From Agrobacterium albertimagni AOL15 (lineage in GTDB: Bacteria; Pseudomonadota; Alphaproteobacteria; Rhizobiales; Rhizobiaceae): DNA of 64,000 bases. The notes beneath the pieces were generated by a model. It did no database searches, was not told the origin of the DNA, and worked only from the letters and a program-made list of their open reading frames with translations. Made by a program: the position numbers and the translations under genes. The number at the start of each line of letters is the position of its first letter. Positions within the stretch are counted from its first letter, which is position 1. The DNA is taken from positions 117,305-181,304 of the forward strand of contig NZ_ALJF01000001.1 of NCBI RefSeq assembly GCF_000300855.1, in the 5' to 3' direction. This document shows, piece after piece, positions 35,567 to 44,334 of this stretch.

Positions 35567-37621
35567 CTAGACATCGATTTGCAGGTTCCACCCTCCTGAA
35601 GGTACTGAGCAGCAGATCAAGGCGTCACCCTCCTCTACCGGATAGCTCGGCTCGAACAGATAGCTCACCTCACCACGAACGACTTTGGCTCTACACTCGC
35701 CGCAGTTGCCGGCGCGGCAACTGTAAGATGGCGAAAGGCCGCTTTGTTCTGCCAGTTCCAGCAGAGTTCCACTTTCCGGCGTCCAAGACGCTTCCTTCTC
35801 GGAGTGCGTAAAGACGACCTTTGTGACCTTAGTCGCGGGAGCCCGACCCGAAAGCGTTGCGGGTTCGCTGTTTGCCTGATCGCGCCTCAGTGCCGATGGT
35901 CCGAATGCTTCCGCATGGATGCGCTCGTCGCTGATGTTCAATGCACGTAGCCCGGCATGCAAGGACTGCATGAACGCTGGCGGACCACAGAGGAAGAAAT
36001 CGTAGTCGCCGAACGGCAGATGAGCCTTGAGCAGATCGATATCGATCCGTCCGACAGCATCATACGTCCCCTCATCTTGCACATCCGGCGCGCTCAAGAC
36101 GCGGACTTGCCGAACACTGCCTTCACTGCGATCAACCAAGTCGGCGATCTCTTGGTCGAAGGCGCGCTCGGAGGCCGTGCGAGAAGACCGGAAAAGCCAT
36201 ATCGGTCTGTGGTAGCCCGTGCGGGCAGCCACATTCACGACATGGTGCAACATTGACAGCATCGGGGTAATACCGATGCCAGCGGCAAGGAGGACAGCCG
36301 GACGATGGCGCTCCATCGGATCGATGAAGAACCCACCTCCGGGCACCAGTGCCTCAATCTCCTCTCCGGGCTGCAGGTCATGCAAGAGCTGCGAGCCCCT
36401 GCCATCCCGTTTGACGCTCAGCCGATAGAATTCTTCAGAGGGTGCACTTGATATCGTGTAGCTGCGCTGGACCAGGTTATCCTGGTCTGCAATCCGGATT
36501 GGAAGATGCTGGCCGGCCTTGTGCGGGACCAGTGCGTTACCGTCAGCAGGGCTCAGATGGATCGACCTGATCGTCTCACTTTCGACCACGACCTTGTCGA
36601 CGTGCAGACGTCGCCAAGCTCTGGCCCTAGCTCCAGCTTCCATGCGCTGCTCCGCTTCCGTCCAGGTGCCCGTAGACAGGCTGTCAGCGGAGAATCCGTT
36701 TTCTGCAAATGTCCAGCGCAAGGCCAGCGCGCCGGGCCGCAAAACGACCTTTTCGGGGAATACGCGCCACAGCCGCTCAGCACCTTCAAACGCCGCAATT
36801 TCAGGGGATTCGAGGATGATCTCGACCTTGCCGCTGACTTGCAGCATGGCACCTGTGTGGTGATCAACGAACAAGAGCCCAGCACGTGGGTTGACGACAA
36901 AGTTGCCCAGTGTGTTGAAAAACAGGTTGCCGTTGAAGTCAGGTACGGTCAGCGCTCCATCTGCATCAATGCGCACAAAACCGGGCCGACCACCTCGATG
37001 CGAAACATCAACATGGCGTCCTTGCTCACCCTGATCTGCGTAGGATGCAACGAAGAATGTGTCCGCGGTTGCGATCAGTCGACGGGCCTCGTCATTCAGC
37101 GCATCTGAGATGATTGCCTGCCTAGACGTGCTTACTTCCGGATCTCCAACAAACTCGAAATGACGGCTCTGGATATAGCGCGGACAGTTGCCGAAACTTT
37201 GGGCGACTGCGACCTCGAAGCGTCCATCGCTCTGACGTTGAACCGTTCCGTTCAAGCGGTTCCGGCGTCGGGTGACGAGATCGACACCGACCAGACCAAT
37301 AGGGTCGCCGTTCTCCATCCCCCTTTCGGCCGGATCAGTCCAGTCGCGACGGGCCTCGATTGCAAGCAACAAAGGATCAGGAGAATGCAGGAATCCTGGC
37401 TTCCCGGCGCGAATAGTTGCCCAAGGCAGCCCATCCGGATCCACCGCCCCTATCGCGATGAAAGGCAAAAGGGGAAAGAACTGCCGATGCTGTTCCAGCA
37501 GGAAGGGCCGAAGGACGTTGCGACCGACGACGTCCATCTGATCGACCACACCGATGCTCCGCTGCAATTCGAGTTCGCCTTCATGCCAAGGCGAAGCAAC
37601 GAATCCTGCACCTTTTGACAT
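35567..37621 (-). CDS. Three-domain fusion: PNPOx-like flavin domain, ferredoxin-NAD(P) reductase, 2Fe-2S ferredoxin
   Basis: 684 residues from the ATG at 37619-37621, chosen for the strong GGAGGTGACA site; a longer frame has none. Residues about 1-330 resemble pyridoxamine-phosphate-oxidase-like split-barrel proteins (FIAIGAVDPDGLPWATIRAG; FVRIDADGALTVPDFNGN). Residues about 340-580 form a reductase with the FAD motif RSYTISSAPSE and NAD motif LLAAGIGITPMLSML. The last 90 residues are a plant-type ferredoxin with ligands in CRAGNCGEC and a final Cys in DALICCS. Electrons would flow NAD(P)H > FAD > 2Fe-2S, with the N-terminal domain as possible acceptor or substrate site. A GST gene follows upstream in the same operon (44 bp away). 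Confidence 0.9.
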   Translation of the reverse strand: MSKGAGFVASPWHEGELELQRSIGVVDQMDVVGRNVLRPFLLEQHRQFFPLLPFIAIGAVDPDGLPWATIRAGKPGFLHSPDPLLLAIEARRDWTDPAERGMENGDPIGLVGVDLVTRRRNRLNGTVQRQSDGRFEVAVAQSFGNCPRYIQSRHFEFVGDPEVSTSRQAIISDALNDEARRLIATADTFFVASYADQGEQGRHVDVSHRGGRPGFVRIDADGALTVPDFNGNLFFNTLGNFVVNPRAGLLFVDHHTGAMLQVSGKVEIILESPEIAAFEGAERLWRVFPEKVVLRPGALALRWTFAENGFSADSLSTGTWTEAEQRMEAGARARAWRRLHVDKVVVESETIRSIHLSPADGNALVPHKAGQHLPIRIADQDNLVQRSYTISSAPSEEFYRLSVKRDGRGSQLLHDLQPGEEIEALVPGGGFFIDPMERHRPAVLLAAGIGITPMLSMLHHVVNVAARTGYHRPIWLFRSSRTASERAFDQEIADLVDRSEGSVRQVRVLSAPDVQDEGTYDAVGRIDIDLLKAHLPFGDYDFFLCGPPAFMQSLHAGLRALNISDERIHAEAFGPSALRRDQANSEPATLSGRAPATKVTKVVFTHSEKEASWTPESGTLLELAEQSGLSPSYSCRAGNCGECRAKVVRGEVSYLFEPSYPVEEGDALICCSVPSGGWNLQIDV

Positions 37622-37664
37622 TGTCACCTCCATGATGATGGCGGCCTTGCCCAGAACGCAAAGC

Positions 37665-38276
37665 TCAGGTTCTGAGGCCTGCGATGGTCTCGGGAAATTC
37701 AACAAAGCCGGGAAGCGCCTCGATCTGAGCCAACCACTGACGAACATTCGCATAGGGCATCAGGTCCACGTTCCCTTCGGGCGCTCCCGCGATATAGCTG
37801 TAGAGTGCCACGTCAGCGATCGTCGGCTTGTCGCCAACGATGAACAAATGGTGTTCAAGCTCCAGCTCGATCAGACTGAGAATTCGATGCGCGCGCGCAA
37901 TGACCTCTTCGGCCCGGAAATCGGCACCGAACACGGTGATCAACCGTGCCGCGCAAGGTCCATAGGCAATCTCTCCGGCGGCGACCGAAAGCCATTTCTG
38001 GATCCTGGCCATTGTTTGCAGGTCGTCCGGCAACCAGTCTTTCCGGCCAAGTTTCGTCGCGAGATACACAAGGATGGCGTTGGAATCGTTTACCACAAAC
38101 CCGCCATCATCCAGCACGGGCACCTGACCGAACGCGTTCAGCTTCAGATATTCTGCGGTGCGGTGCTCGCCGTTGGCGAGGTCCACTTCGATGAGTTCAG
38201 CCTTCTGATCAATCAAAGAGAGGAAGAGAACTGCGCGATGAGCATGTCCCGAAAGCGGAAGATGGTAGAGTTTCAT
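37665..38276 (-). CDS. Glutathione S-transferase
   Basis: 203 residues from the ATG at 38274-38276 (GGAGTG upstream). The N-terminal thioredoxin-like domain reads [20 protein letters not shown] with [20 protein letters not shown] (cis-Pro and the Asp-Ser glutathione-binding motif). The helical C-terminal domain has [17 protein letters not shown], the usual N-capping Asp of GSTs. It probably conjugates or reduces electrophiles in the cytosol. It is the first gene of the operon containing the flavin/ferredoxin reductase fusion and is divergent from a LysR gene. Confidence 0.9.
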   Translation of the reverse strand: MKLYHLPLSGHAHRAVLFLSLIDQKAELIEVDLANGEHRTAEYLKLNAFGQVPVLDDGGFVVNDSNAILVYLATKLGRKDWLPDDLQTMARIQKWLSVAAGEIAYGPCAARLITVFGADFRAEEVIARAHRILSLIELELEHHLFIVGDKPTIADVALYSYIAGAPEGNVDLMPYANVRQWLAQIEALPGFVEFPETIAGLRT

Positions 38277-38356
38277 AGCAACACTCCGAGGTTTCAATAG
38301 TCAGCTACAACATTGATACCAACCTACCTCCTTCCAATTATCTGCAGTAGCTATAA

Positions 38357-38368
38357 CAATCGATAATC
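38357..38368. promoter_or_regulatory. CAATCGATAATC motif upstream of LysR/GST
   Basis: The same 12 bases occur at 21600-21611 between another LysR gene and its reductase target. Here the motif lies in the 118-bp gap between divergent GST and LysR genes. Likely a LysR site or promoter element; shared use is inferred. Confidence 0.4.
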
Positions 38369-38394
38369 ACCCTCTCATTTTCTGGAAGGAAAAA

Positions 38395-39303
38395 ATGGAT
38401 CGAGTTGACGCGATGCGCCTCTTTCTCAAAGTGGTCGAGACCGGCAGCCTTTCGGCCGCGGCCAGAGCGCTTCACTCACCCTTGCCGACTGTCAGTCGAA
38501 AGATAGCGGAGATGGAAAGGCTCCTCGGCGCGAAATTGATCATCAGAACAAACCGCAATGTCGCACTTACCGATGCAGGTCGGCTGTATTTAAGCGCTGC
38601 AAAAGACATTCTGGAACGTATAGATGAGGCTGAGCGGCGAGTGTCAGGAGAATACCTGACCCCGAAAGGCGATCTCACGATGACTGCACCGATCGTGTTC
38701 GGCCGCCTGCACGTCCTGCCTGTGGTGACAGATTTTCTCAGGGCGTTTCCCGAGATCAATATGAGACTGACGCTCAGCGATCGGAACAACAATCTGGTGG
38801 AGGACCAGATCGACCTCGCGTTGCGCATCGGTGATCTGGCGGATTCGAGCTTAATGGCGCTGCGGTTCGGAGCGATCAGGAGCCGTGTCTACGGGAGCCC
38901 GAAGTATCTGCAGCAACATAACGAGCCACTGACACCCCATGATCTGAGTGACCAGCAATGCATCGCTTTTGAGGGCGTCCAATCCTCTCGGTCTTGGCAG
39001 TTCAGCGATGGCCAACAGACATTCTCCGTCGATATTCGGCCTCGACTGTCTGTCAACACCGCAGAAGCCGCCGTCGATGCGGCGGCTTCTGGTCTCGGCT
39101 TGACGCGGGTGATGTCATATCAGGCCAGCAATCTGGTTGAGCAGGGACTGCTCAAGCCGGTCCTCGAACAATACGAGCTTCCGGCATCGCCAGTACATCT
39201 GATTTATCTACCAAGCGCGATAATGCCACTCAAGCTTCGTGCCTTCCTCGATTTCGCCACGCCACGGCTGCGCTCGGCACTGCAATCAAATCGAAGCGAG
39301 TAG
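38395..39303 (+). CDS. LysR-family regulator (CrgA-like)
   Basis: 302 residues. HTH: MDRVDAMRLFLKVVETGSLS, then SPLPTVSRKIAEMERLLGAK. The effector domain (GDLTMTAPIVFGRLHVLPVV; DLALRIGDLADSSLMALRFG) belongs to the CrgA-like group that usually controls oxidoreductases for aromatic or electrophilic compounds. It is divergent from GST and the three-domain reductase, which are its likely targets. Confidence 0.9.
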   Translation: MDRVDAMRLFLKVVETGSLSAAARALHSPLPTVSRKIAEMERLLGAKLIIRTNRNVALTDAGRLYLSAAKDILERIDEAERRVSGEYLTPKGDLTMTAPIVFGRLHVLPVVTDFLRAFPEINMRLTLSDRNNNLVEDQIDLALRIGDLADSSLMALRFGAIRSRVYGSPKYLQQHNEPLTPHDLSDQQCIAFEGVQSSRSWQFSDGQQTFSVDIRPRLSVNTAEAAVDAAASGLGLTRVMSYQASNLVEQGLLKPVLEQYELPASPVHLIYLPSAIMPLKLRAFLDFATPRLRSALQSNRSE

Positions 39304-39387
39304 ACCGTCACCGCCAGTTCCTGGCTGGCTTGCAAGCATTCGTCTGTCATGCATGGCATTGCCAAGGTCTCTTGTTGAGACGAGGGC

Positions 39388-40353
39388 TTAGCGCACCGGA
39401 ATACTGTCGCGGAACTCAACCAGATCGAGGTTGAAACGTTCTGCTTCTTCCAGGAACGGCGCGTGCCCCGAGTCGGTGTAAATCATCGTGTCTATCGCTG
39501 GATTGAGAGTAGTGGCACGTTCGATGCTCGCATTGGCCATCACCAGTGCGTCCTTTTCACCATAGAGCATGACCACCGGGACCTTTACCCTGGGTAACGC
39601 ACCGGCTGCCAGGACCGGCATCGATGGCGTGTGCCGAACCATTGTCGACGAAGACAGTGCGGCATTCGAAAGAAGTCGATCGAAAGTCGCCTCATCCGGT
39701 TGCCTGGCAAAGCACAGCGCCAGAAATTTGCGTGTCGCTTCAAGGCGAACCACCGCGTCTTCAGAAGCCAGGCCGCCGTATACGTCAGGATGCGCTGTCA
39801 TCAACTGTGGCGACAGTTCAACGACCCCTGCGACATAAAGCAGACCACCAAGGTGATCGTCGCCATAGGTCGCAACATAATTGGTCATGACTGCGCCGCC
39901 TAGCGACCATCCAACGAGAACGGGGCTTTTCACCTGTGTCGCTTTCACGACCGTATGCAGATCATCAGCCCAGCGGCGTGCGTTTCCATAGGCAGCACCC
40001 TCGTCCGGCTTGCCCGATAAACCGTGGCCGCGGAGATCGAAGGTGATCAGCCTGAAGCGCGAGAGCTCAGCGCTTTTGACTTGGCTTTCCCAGTTTCCAT
40101 GACTGCCGAGCAGCCCGTGAATGAAGATGATAGGCGGACCGGCCGGATTTCCGAATTCCTGTACGGCGATTTCAACGCCATCCGGAGATACCAGGCTGTA
40201 ATTGTTTTCAGCAGCCTTGGCAGCCACCGAGGCAAACATCACCGAGACGACGACCAGACATCCGGACATCAAGGTCGCAAAGCGACGGCGCCTACCCTCA
40301 CGTCTTTCACGCTCATTTTGGCACGCCTCGGACGCTGTATTCCTGAACGACAT
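39388..40353 (-). CDS. Exported alpha/beta hydrolase
   Basis: 321 residues from the ATG at 40351-40353 (GAGGA 9-10 bases upstream); a longer frame overlaps the operator region. A charged N-terminus (ERERREGRRRRFATLMSGC) precedes a hydrophobic signal or anchor (LVVVSVMFASVAAKA). The hydrolase core has HGLLGSHGNWE, FDLRGHGLSG, the nucleophile Ser in VLVGWSLGGAV, Asp in YGEKDALV and His in DSGHAPF. It looks like an epoxide-hydrolase/haloperoxidase-type enzyme located in or beyond the inner membrane. It is divergent from a TetR gene with shared palindromic operators. Confidence 0.88.
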   Translation of the reverse strand: MSFRNTASEACQNERERREGRRRRFATLMSGCLVVVSVMFASVAAKAAENNYSLVSPDGVEIAVQEFGNPAGPPIIFIHGLLGSHGNWESQVKSAELSRFRLITFDLRGHGLSGKPDEGAAYGNARRWADDLHTVVKATQVKSPVLVGWSLGGAVMTNYVATYGDDHLGGLLYVAGVVELSPQLMTAHPDVYGGLASEDAVVRLEATRKFLALCFARQPDEATFDRLLSNAALSSSTMVRHTPSMPVLAAGALPRVKVPVVMLYGEKDALVMANASIERATTLNPAIDTMIYTDSGHAPFLEEAERFNLDLVEFRDSIPVR

Positions 40354-40372
40354 TTCACCAGATCCTCTTTGC

Positions 40373-40390
40373 TTGTAGTGATCACTACAA
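40373..40390. promoter_or_regulatory. Perfect 18-bp palindrome, TetR operator
   Basis: TTGTAGTGATCACTACAA reads identically on both strands. It lies 20 bp upstream of the hydrolase start and 46 bp upstream of the TetR start. A second copy of its core (TAGTGATCACTA) occurs at 40425-40436. Confidence 0.75.
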
Positions 40391-40424
40391 ACTAGACACT
40401 TGCCATTCGCCGTCAACATGTTTT

Positions 40425-40436
40425 TAGTGATCACTA
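40425..40436. promoter_or_regulatory. Second core palindrome at the TetR start codon
   Basis: TAGTGATCACTA, a perfect 12-bp palindrome identical to the core of the 18-bp operator, ends on the first base of the TetR ATG. Binding here would block translation-proximal transcription and fits autorepression. Confidence 0.65.
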
Positions 40437-41101
40437 TGGATAAGCAAAAAAACAAGCGCCGGAGCGGGCCTCGCACATTTGACCGGGATCATGCGGTGGA
40501 TGTCGCCATGCACCTGTTTTGGCGGCATGGTTTCGAAGGCGTCTCTCTCACGGACCTGACGTCAGCAATCGGTATTGCTCCTCCCAGTCTGTATGCTGCA
40601 TTTGGCAGCAAAGCGGGTCTCTACCGTGAAGCGCTCGATCGATATGCCCGGATGCCAAATGCGTTCGGAGATCTGGATCCGACGACCAGTCTCTCCGAGG
40701 CAATCGAGAACTTTCTCAAGCATGCGGTAAACGCCATCACTGACCCTGCTGGGGAGGGCGGTTGCATGATATCAAGTGGGATGCTTCAGTGTGGCGAGGA
40801 TCACGTAGAGCTCGCCCTTGAACTGGCAGAACGCCGAAAACTCTTGCGTGACAAGATAGCGCTCACGCTTCAAGCGTGGCTGACCCCCGAAAGCGCTGCA
40901 TCGTCTGCTCGCTATCTGATGACACTCCTGCTGGGGCTGTCCATCCAAGCCCGCGACGGTGCAAGCCCTGAAGAGCTGCAGGACATTGCAAACGAAGCAC
41001 TGCTGGTCTTCAAAGCAAGGGAGCCAGGGGGATGCGGCATCGCTCCAGCGTGGTATGTCAAGTCTGGCGATTTCGCAGTGACGCCAAAAGCTACCACATG
41101 A
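40436..41101 (+). CDS. TetR/AcrR-family repressor
   Basis: 221 residues from the ATG at 40436 (MDKQKNKRRSGPRTFDRDHA); an earlier in-frame start would place the operator inside the gene. HTH: DVAMHLFWRHGFEGVSLTDL followed by IGIAPPSLYAAFGSKAGLYR. The C-terminal region (GGCMISSGMLQCGEDH) with conserved Cys residues matches the TetR group that often senses thiol-reactive or oxidised compounds. It is divergent from the hydrolase gene and two matching palindromes lie between them. Confidence 0.9.
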   Translation: MDKQKNKRRSGPRTFDRDHAVDVAMHLFWRHGFEGVSLTDLTSAIGIAPPSLYAAFGSKAGLYREALDRYARMPNAFGDLDPTTSLSEAIENFLKHAVNAITDPAGEGGCMISSGMLQCGEDHVELALELAERRKLLRDKIALTLQAWLTPESAASSARYLMTLLLGLSIQARDGASPEELQDIANEALLVFKAREPGGCGIAPAWYVKSGDFAVTPKATT

Positions 41102-41196
41102 AAATCGCCAGCCCCTGCATCGTCCTCTTGGCCTTCGCTATCCTTTACTAAGCAGCGGGCTTTCTCCAATAGGAACGTGATGGGTGATATGTCACA

Positions 41197-42432
41197 TTAT
41201 TCGCCTTCGTGAACCTTGCCGCTGCCGCCGGCCACCGCGATGTTGTAGGGCTTGCCCTCGACCGCAATCGTGCCGACTTCCTTGAGATCATCCTTGGCGA
41301 TACGACGGATCAAACCAGCGTTCGGATCGCTCATGACAATCTCGTCACCTGCCATGGCAATACGCGGGCGCGGGTCGTTCCAGTGGCCGTCCATGGAATA
41401 GGGCTCGGTCACCTTGGCGCTCTTGGACAGTTTGCCATCCAGGACGTCAATCTGATGCAACGAGCCGTCTTCGGTCAGAACATAGCCGAAGCGGGCATTG
41501 GCCGGGTCCAGTGCGAAATCGACCCGACGGAACGGCAGTTCGATGTAGCGGAAGTGAGGCTCATCGGCGGGGTCGACCACGACCAGCCCCTTGGCGCCGT
41601 AGTTACCGACGAAGACCTGCATGCTCTTGGCACCGAGCAATGTGCCGGTTGCCTCGCCGCTCGGCAAATCCGCAGGATAGGTCAGCATGTTCGTGACAGG
41701 GCCACCCTCGCCCGCCGTCACCGTCAAAATGCCTTCCTTGCAGCCCGCCGCCAAAAATGCGCCTGAGAAGGCTTCACCATGGATTCCGGTGCAGGTTGCA
41801 ACATCCCCCGCCGGAGTGCCGTCTTCCTTGACGGCACGCAAGCCAACGCGCGTGGGCGCGGCATCGCCTTCAACGGGAGCGTCGGATGCGACGGTCGTGA
41901 CCCAGGCATTGCCAACAGGCGCGACAAAGCCGTGATGCGCCCGTGTCTGATTCAGACGACTGGACTCGATTTCACCATGCAACAGCTCATGCGCTTCGAC
42001 GATCTCAGCGTAACCGCCCTTGTCGAAGTTGATGACCACCTTGCCATCGTGATCGATGACATGGAAAGGCCGAGGTCCGGTCAGAGTCTGCTGGACAGCG
42101 TGCGGGTCTTTAATCTCAATGTCTGAATGGTCACCGTGCGAGTGAAGCGAAATACCGCTCTGGATGAAGTTGACGGCATCGTCATCGGATTGCACGGCCA
42201 CGATGGCCGAACCGTTGTTCACGCTATAGAGCTTGTTTTGCCCCGTTGTCTCAAACGTCCACAGGTTCTCCGGCTTGTCGAGATCAAACGCGGTCACCTT
42301 CCCCGCTTCGTGATCACCGACGAACACGCGATAAAGCGTAATGTCTTCGACATCCTCGTCGGCGAATGCCATCGGGCCAACAAGCCCCGCGGACAGTGCA
42401 AGGACGGAGACGCCCCAAATCAGTCGTTTCAT
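41197..42432 (-). CDS. aztD: Zinc metallochaperone AztD
   Basis: 411 residues with a signal peptide (RLIWGVSVLALSAGLVGPMA), so periplasmic. The mature protein is a beta-propeller-like chain with His/Asp-rich motifs (SLHSHGDHSDIEIKDPHAV; RAHHGFVAPVGNAW; GIHGEAFSGAF; MDGHWNDPRPRI; a C-terminal GSGKVHEGE) as in AztD, which delivers zinc to the AztC binding protein. The gene is last in the aztABCD operon, 66 bp after aztC, with a Zur-like dyad in that gap suggesting its own promoter. Confidence 0.9.
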   Translation of the reverse strand: MKRLIWGVSVLALSAGLVGPMAFADEDVEDITLYRVFVGDHEAGKVTAFDLDKPENLWTFETTGQNKLYSVNNGSAIVAVQSDDDAVNFIQSGISLHSHGDHSDIEIKDPHAVQQTLTGPRPFHVIDHDGKVVINFDKGGYAEIVEAHELLHGEIESSRLNQTRAHHGFVAPVGNAWVTTVASDAPVEGDAAPTRVGLRAVKEDGTPAGDVATCTGIHGEAFSGAFLAAGCKEGILTVTAGEGGPVTNMLTYPADLPSGEATGTLLGAKSMQVFVGNYGAKGLVVVDPADEPHFRYIELPFRRVDFALDPANARFGYVLTEDGSLHQIDVLDGKLSKSAKVTEPYSMDGHWNDPRPRIAMAGDEIVMSDPNAGLIRRIAKDDLKEVGTIAVEGKPYNIAVAGGSGKVHEGE

Positions 42433-42444
42433 GATCTTTCTCCT

Positions 42445-42460
42445 TTATGATATTACATAA
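42445..42460. promoter_or_regulatory. Zur-like dyad before aztD
   Basis: TTATG (42445-42449) and CATAA (42456-42460) flank ATATTA; ATTACAT (42452-42458) is the same half-site as in the dyad upstream of aztA. It sits 12 bp before the aztD start, partly where the ribosome would bind, and could be an internal zinc-responsive promoter element. Confidence 0.45.
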
Positions 42461-42498
42461 CAATTGCAGCGCGGTTTTTGCCGCGTTTACGGGACAGG

Positions 42499-43437
42499 TC
42501 AGCTCTTGTTGATACCTGACGTGAGCATTTTGACGTTGTAGCGCATCATCTCGATATACGTCGGCGCGGGACCACCGGGCGGGGACAAGGCGTCTGAATA
42601 GAGGGTGCCGCCAAGCTTCAAACCGGCCTCGGAAGCAATCTGCTCGACGAGGCGGCTATCGGAAATGTTCTCGGAGAAAACGGCGCCCGCGCGTTTCTCG
42701 CGGATCTCACGGATCAGGGAGGCGACATCTGCTGCAGAAGCCTCGGATTCCGTCGAAACACCCTGCGGCGACAAAAAGGACATGCCGTAATCCCGCTCGA
42801 AGTAGCGGAAGGCGTTGTGTGCGACCACAGCCACGCGGTGATCTCTAGGGATCGCACCAATCTGCGCCTTGATCTCGGCATCGAGCACTGTGAGTTCTTC
42901 AATGTAGGCACTTGCATTGACCTTGTAGGCCTCACATCCGTTGGCATCGGCTGCGCAAAAAGCCTTCTCGATGTTTTGAACATAGGTTTTGACGTTGCCG
43001 ACTGACTGCCATGCATGCGGATCATTCGGTGTGGCATGGAATATCGCCTTGCCACCCACGAAGTGATAGTGACCACCGGTCGGATCGTTGAGGATGTCGG
43101 CGCCGTCACTGACGGTGGTGATCGGAGCGTCAGCCTGGCTTGCCTCGATCAGGCGCGCCATGAACCCTTCGAGCAGCAGTCCGTTGACGAGGATGACGTC
43201 AGCGCGCGCCAGAGCCATGGCATCAGCGGGACGGGGCTCATAAACATGCGCGTCGCTATCCGGACCGACAAGCGTTCTAAGCTCGATACGATCTCCACCG
43301 ACCTGTTTTGCCAGATCTCCGATGATGGAGAAGCTCGCCACGACCGACAGTTTTCCATCCTGTGCAGAGGCTGGCGCAGCGAAGCCACTGAGCAAGGCCG
43401 TTGCGAGGCCGGAGAGAAGGAGCGTCCGTTTCTTCAT
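42499..43437 (-). CDS. aztC: Zinc ABC transporter substrate-binding protein AztC
   Basis: 312 residues with a signal peptide ending APASA. It belongs to the cluster A-I metal-binding proteins: VVASFSIIGDLAKQVGGDRI at the start, DAHVYEPRPADAMALARADV with the first ligand His, then a His-containing loop (GGHYHFVGGKAIFHATPNDP, then HAWQ), the later ligand in VVAHNAFRYFERDYG and the Asp-type ligand in YSDALSP. It captures Zn(II) in the periplasm for AztB. The gene starts 21 bp after aztB. Confidence 0.93.
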   Translation of the reverse strand: MKKRTLLLSGLATALLSGFAAPASAQDGKLSVVASFSIIGDLAKQVGGDRIELRTLVGPDSDAHVYEPRPADAMALARADVILVNGLLLEGFMARLIEASQADAPITTVSDGADILNDPTGGHYHFVGGKAIFHATPNDPHAWQSVGNVKTYVQNIEKAFCAADANGCEAYKVNASAYIEELTVLDAEIKAQIGAIPRDHRVAVVAHNAFRYFERDYGMSFLSPQGVSTESEASAADVASLIREIREKRAGAVFSENISDSRLVEQIASEAGLKLGGTLYSDALSPPGGPAPTYIEMMRYNVKMLTSGINKS

Positions 43438-43458
43438 GGGTGTCTCCAGTAACTGTAA

Positions 43459-44334
43459 CTAGGCGGTCCGATGAGCGGACCGCGGTAGCCGCGAGAAAAG
43501 CAAGCCGCGCGGACTTGCGATCACGGACACGAAATAGACCGCCCCTGCAGACAGGATGATCGCTGGCCCAGAGGGTAGCGAGGCGTGATAGGATAGAAGC
43601 AGGCCAGCGATAGACGACGCAAAGCCGATCGCGATCGCCAGCAGACATATCATCGAAACATGCTGCGACCAGAACCGCGCGGAGGCTGCCGGCAAAACCA
43701 TGAGGCCAACCGACAGCAAGGTTCCTAGCGCCTGGAATCCAGCGACAAGGTTGATGACAACAAGGCCCAGAAAAATGAAATGAACCGGCGAACCGAGGCG
43801 AGACACCGAGCGCAAAAACAACGGGTCCATGCACTCCGCCACCAGTGCACGCCAGAACAACACAAGCAGGACGAGGGTGACGGCACACACAAGTGCAATC
43901 AAGCTGAGCGCGTCGTTGTTCAATGCCAGGACGGTCCCGAACAGGACATGCATCAGATCGATACTCGAGCCGCGTAACGACACCATCAGCACGCCGAGCG
44001 ACAAAGAGATCAGGTAGAACGCGGCCAAAGAGGCGTCCTCTTTCTGGACCGTCAGACGTGCGACCGCCCCGGCTCCCAGAGCCACGACAATTCCGGCAAT
44101 CAGCCCACCGATTGTCATCGGCACGATTTCCAGCCCATACATAAGAAAGCCGGCGGCGGCCCCAGGCAGTATGGCATGAGCCATCGCATCACCAGTGAGG
44201 CTCATTCGCCGCAGCATAAGAAATACGCCGACAGGGCAAGCGCTGAGTGACAACATGAGCGCACCACCAAGCGCTCGTTGCATGAAGGCGAATTCGGTGA
44301 AGGGAAGGATCAGGGCGTCGTAGAGCATGGTCAT
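43459..44334 (-). CDS. aztB: Zinc ABC transporter permease AztB
   Basis: 291 residues with eight or nine hydrophobic segments. It matches ABC-3 family metal permeases (ZnuB/TroC-like): PFTEFAFMQRALGGALMLSL at the start, LTGDAMAHAILPGAAAGFLM (the conserved cytoplasmic coupling region), VALGAGAVARLT and SVGLMVLPAASARFWS. Its start overlaps the aztA stop by 4 bp. It carries zinc across the inner membrane. Confidence 0.93.
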   Translation of the reverse strand: MTMLYDALILPFTEFAFMQRALGGALMLSLSACPVGVFLMLRRMSLTGDAMAHAILPGAAAGFLMYGLEIVPMTIGGLIAGIVVALGAGAVARLTVQKEDASLAAFYLISLSLGVLMVSLRGSSIDLMHVLFGTVLALNNDALSLIALVCAVTLVLLVLFWRALVAECMDPLFLRSVSRLGSPVHFIFLGLVVINLVAGFQALGTLLSVGLMVLPAASARFWSQHVSMICLLAIAIGFASSIAGLLLSYHASLPSGPAIILSAGAVYFVSVIASPRGLLFSRLPRSAHRTA

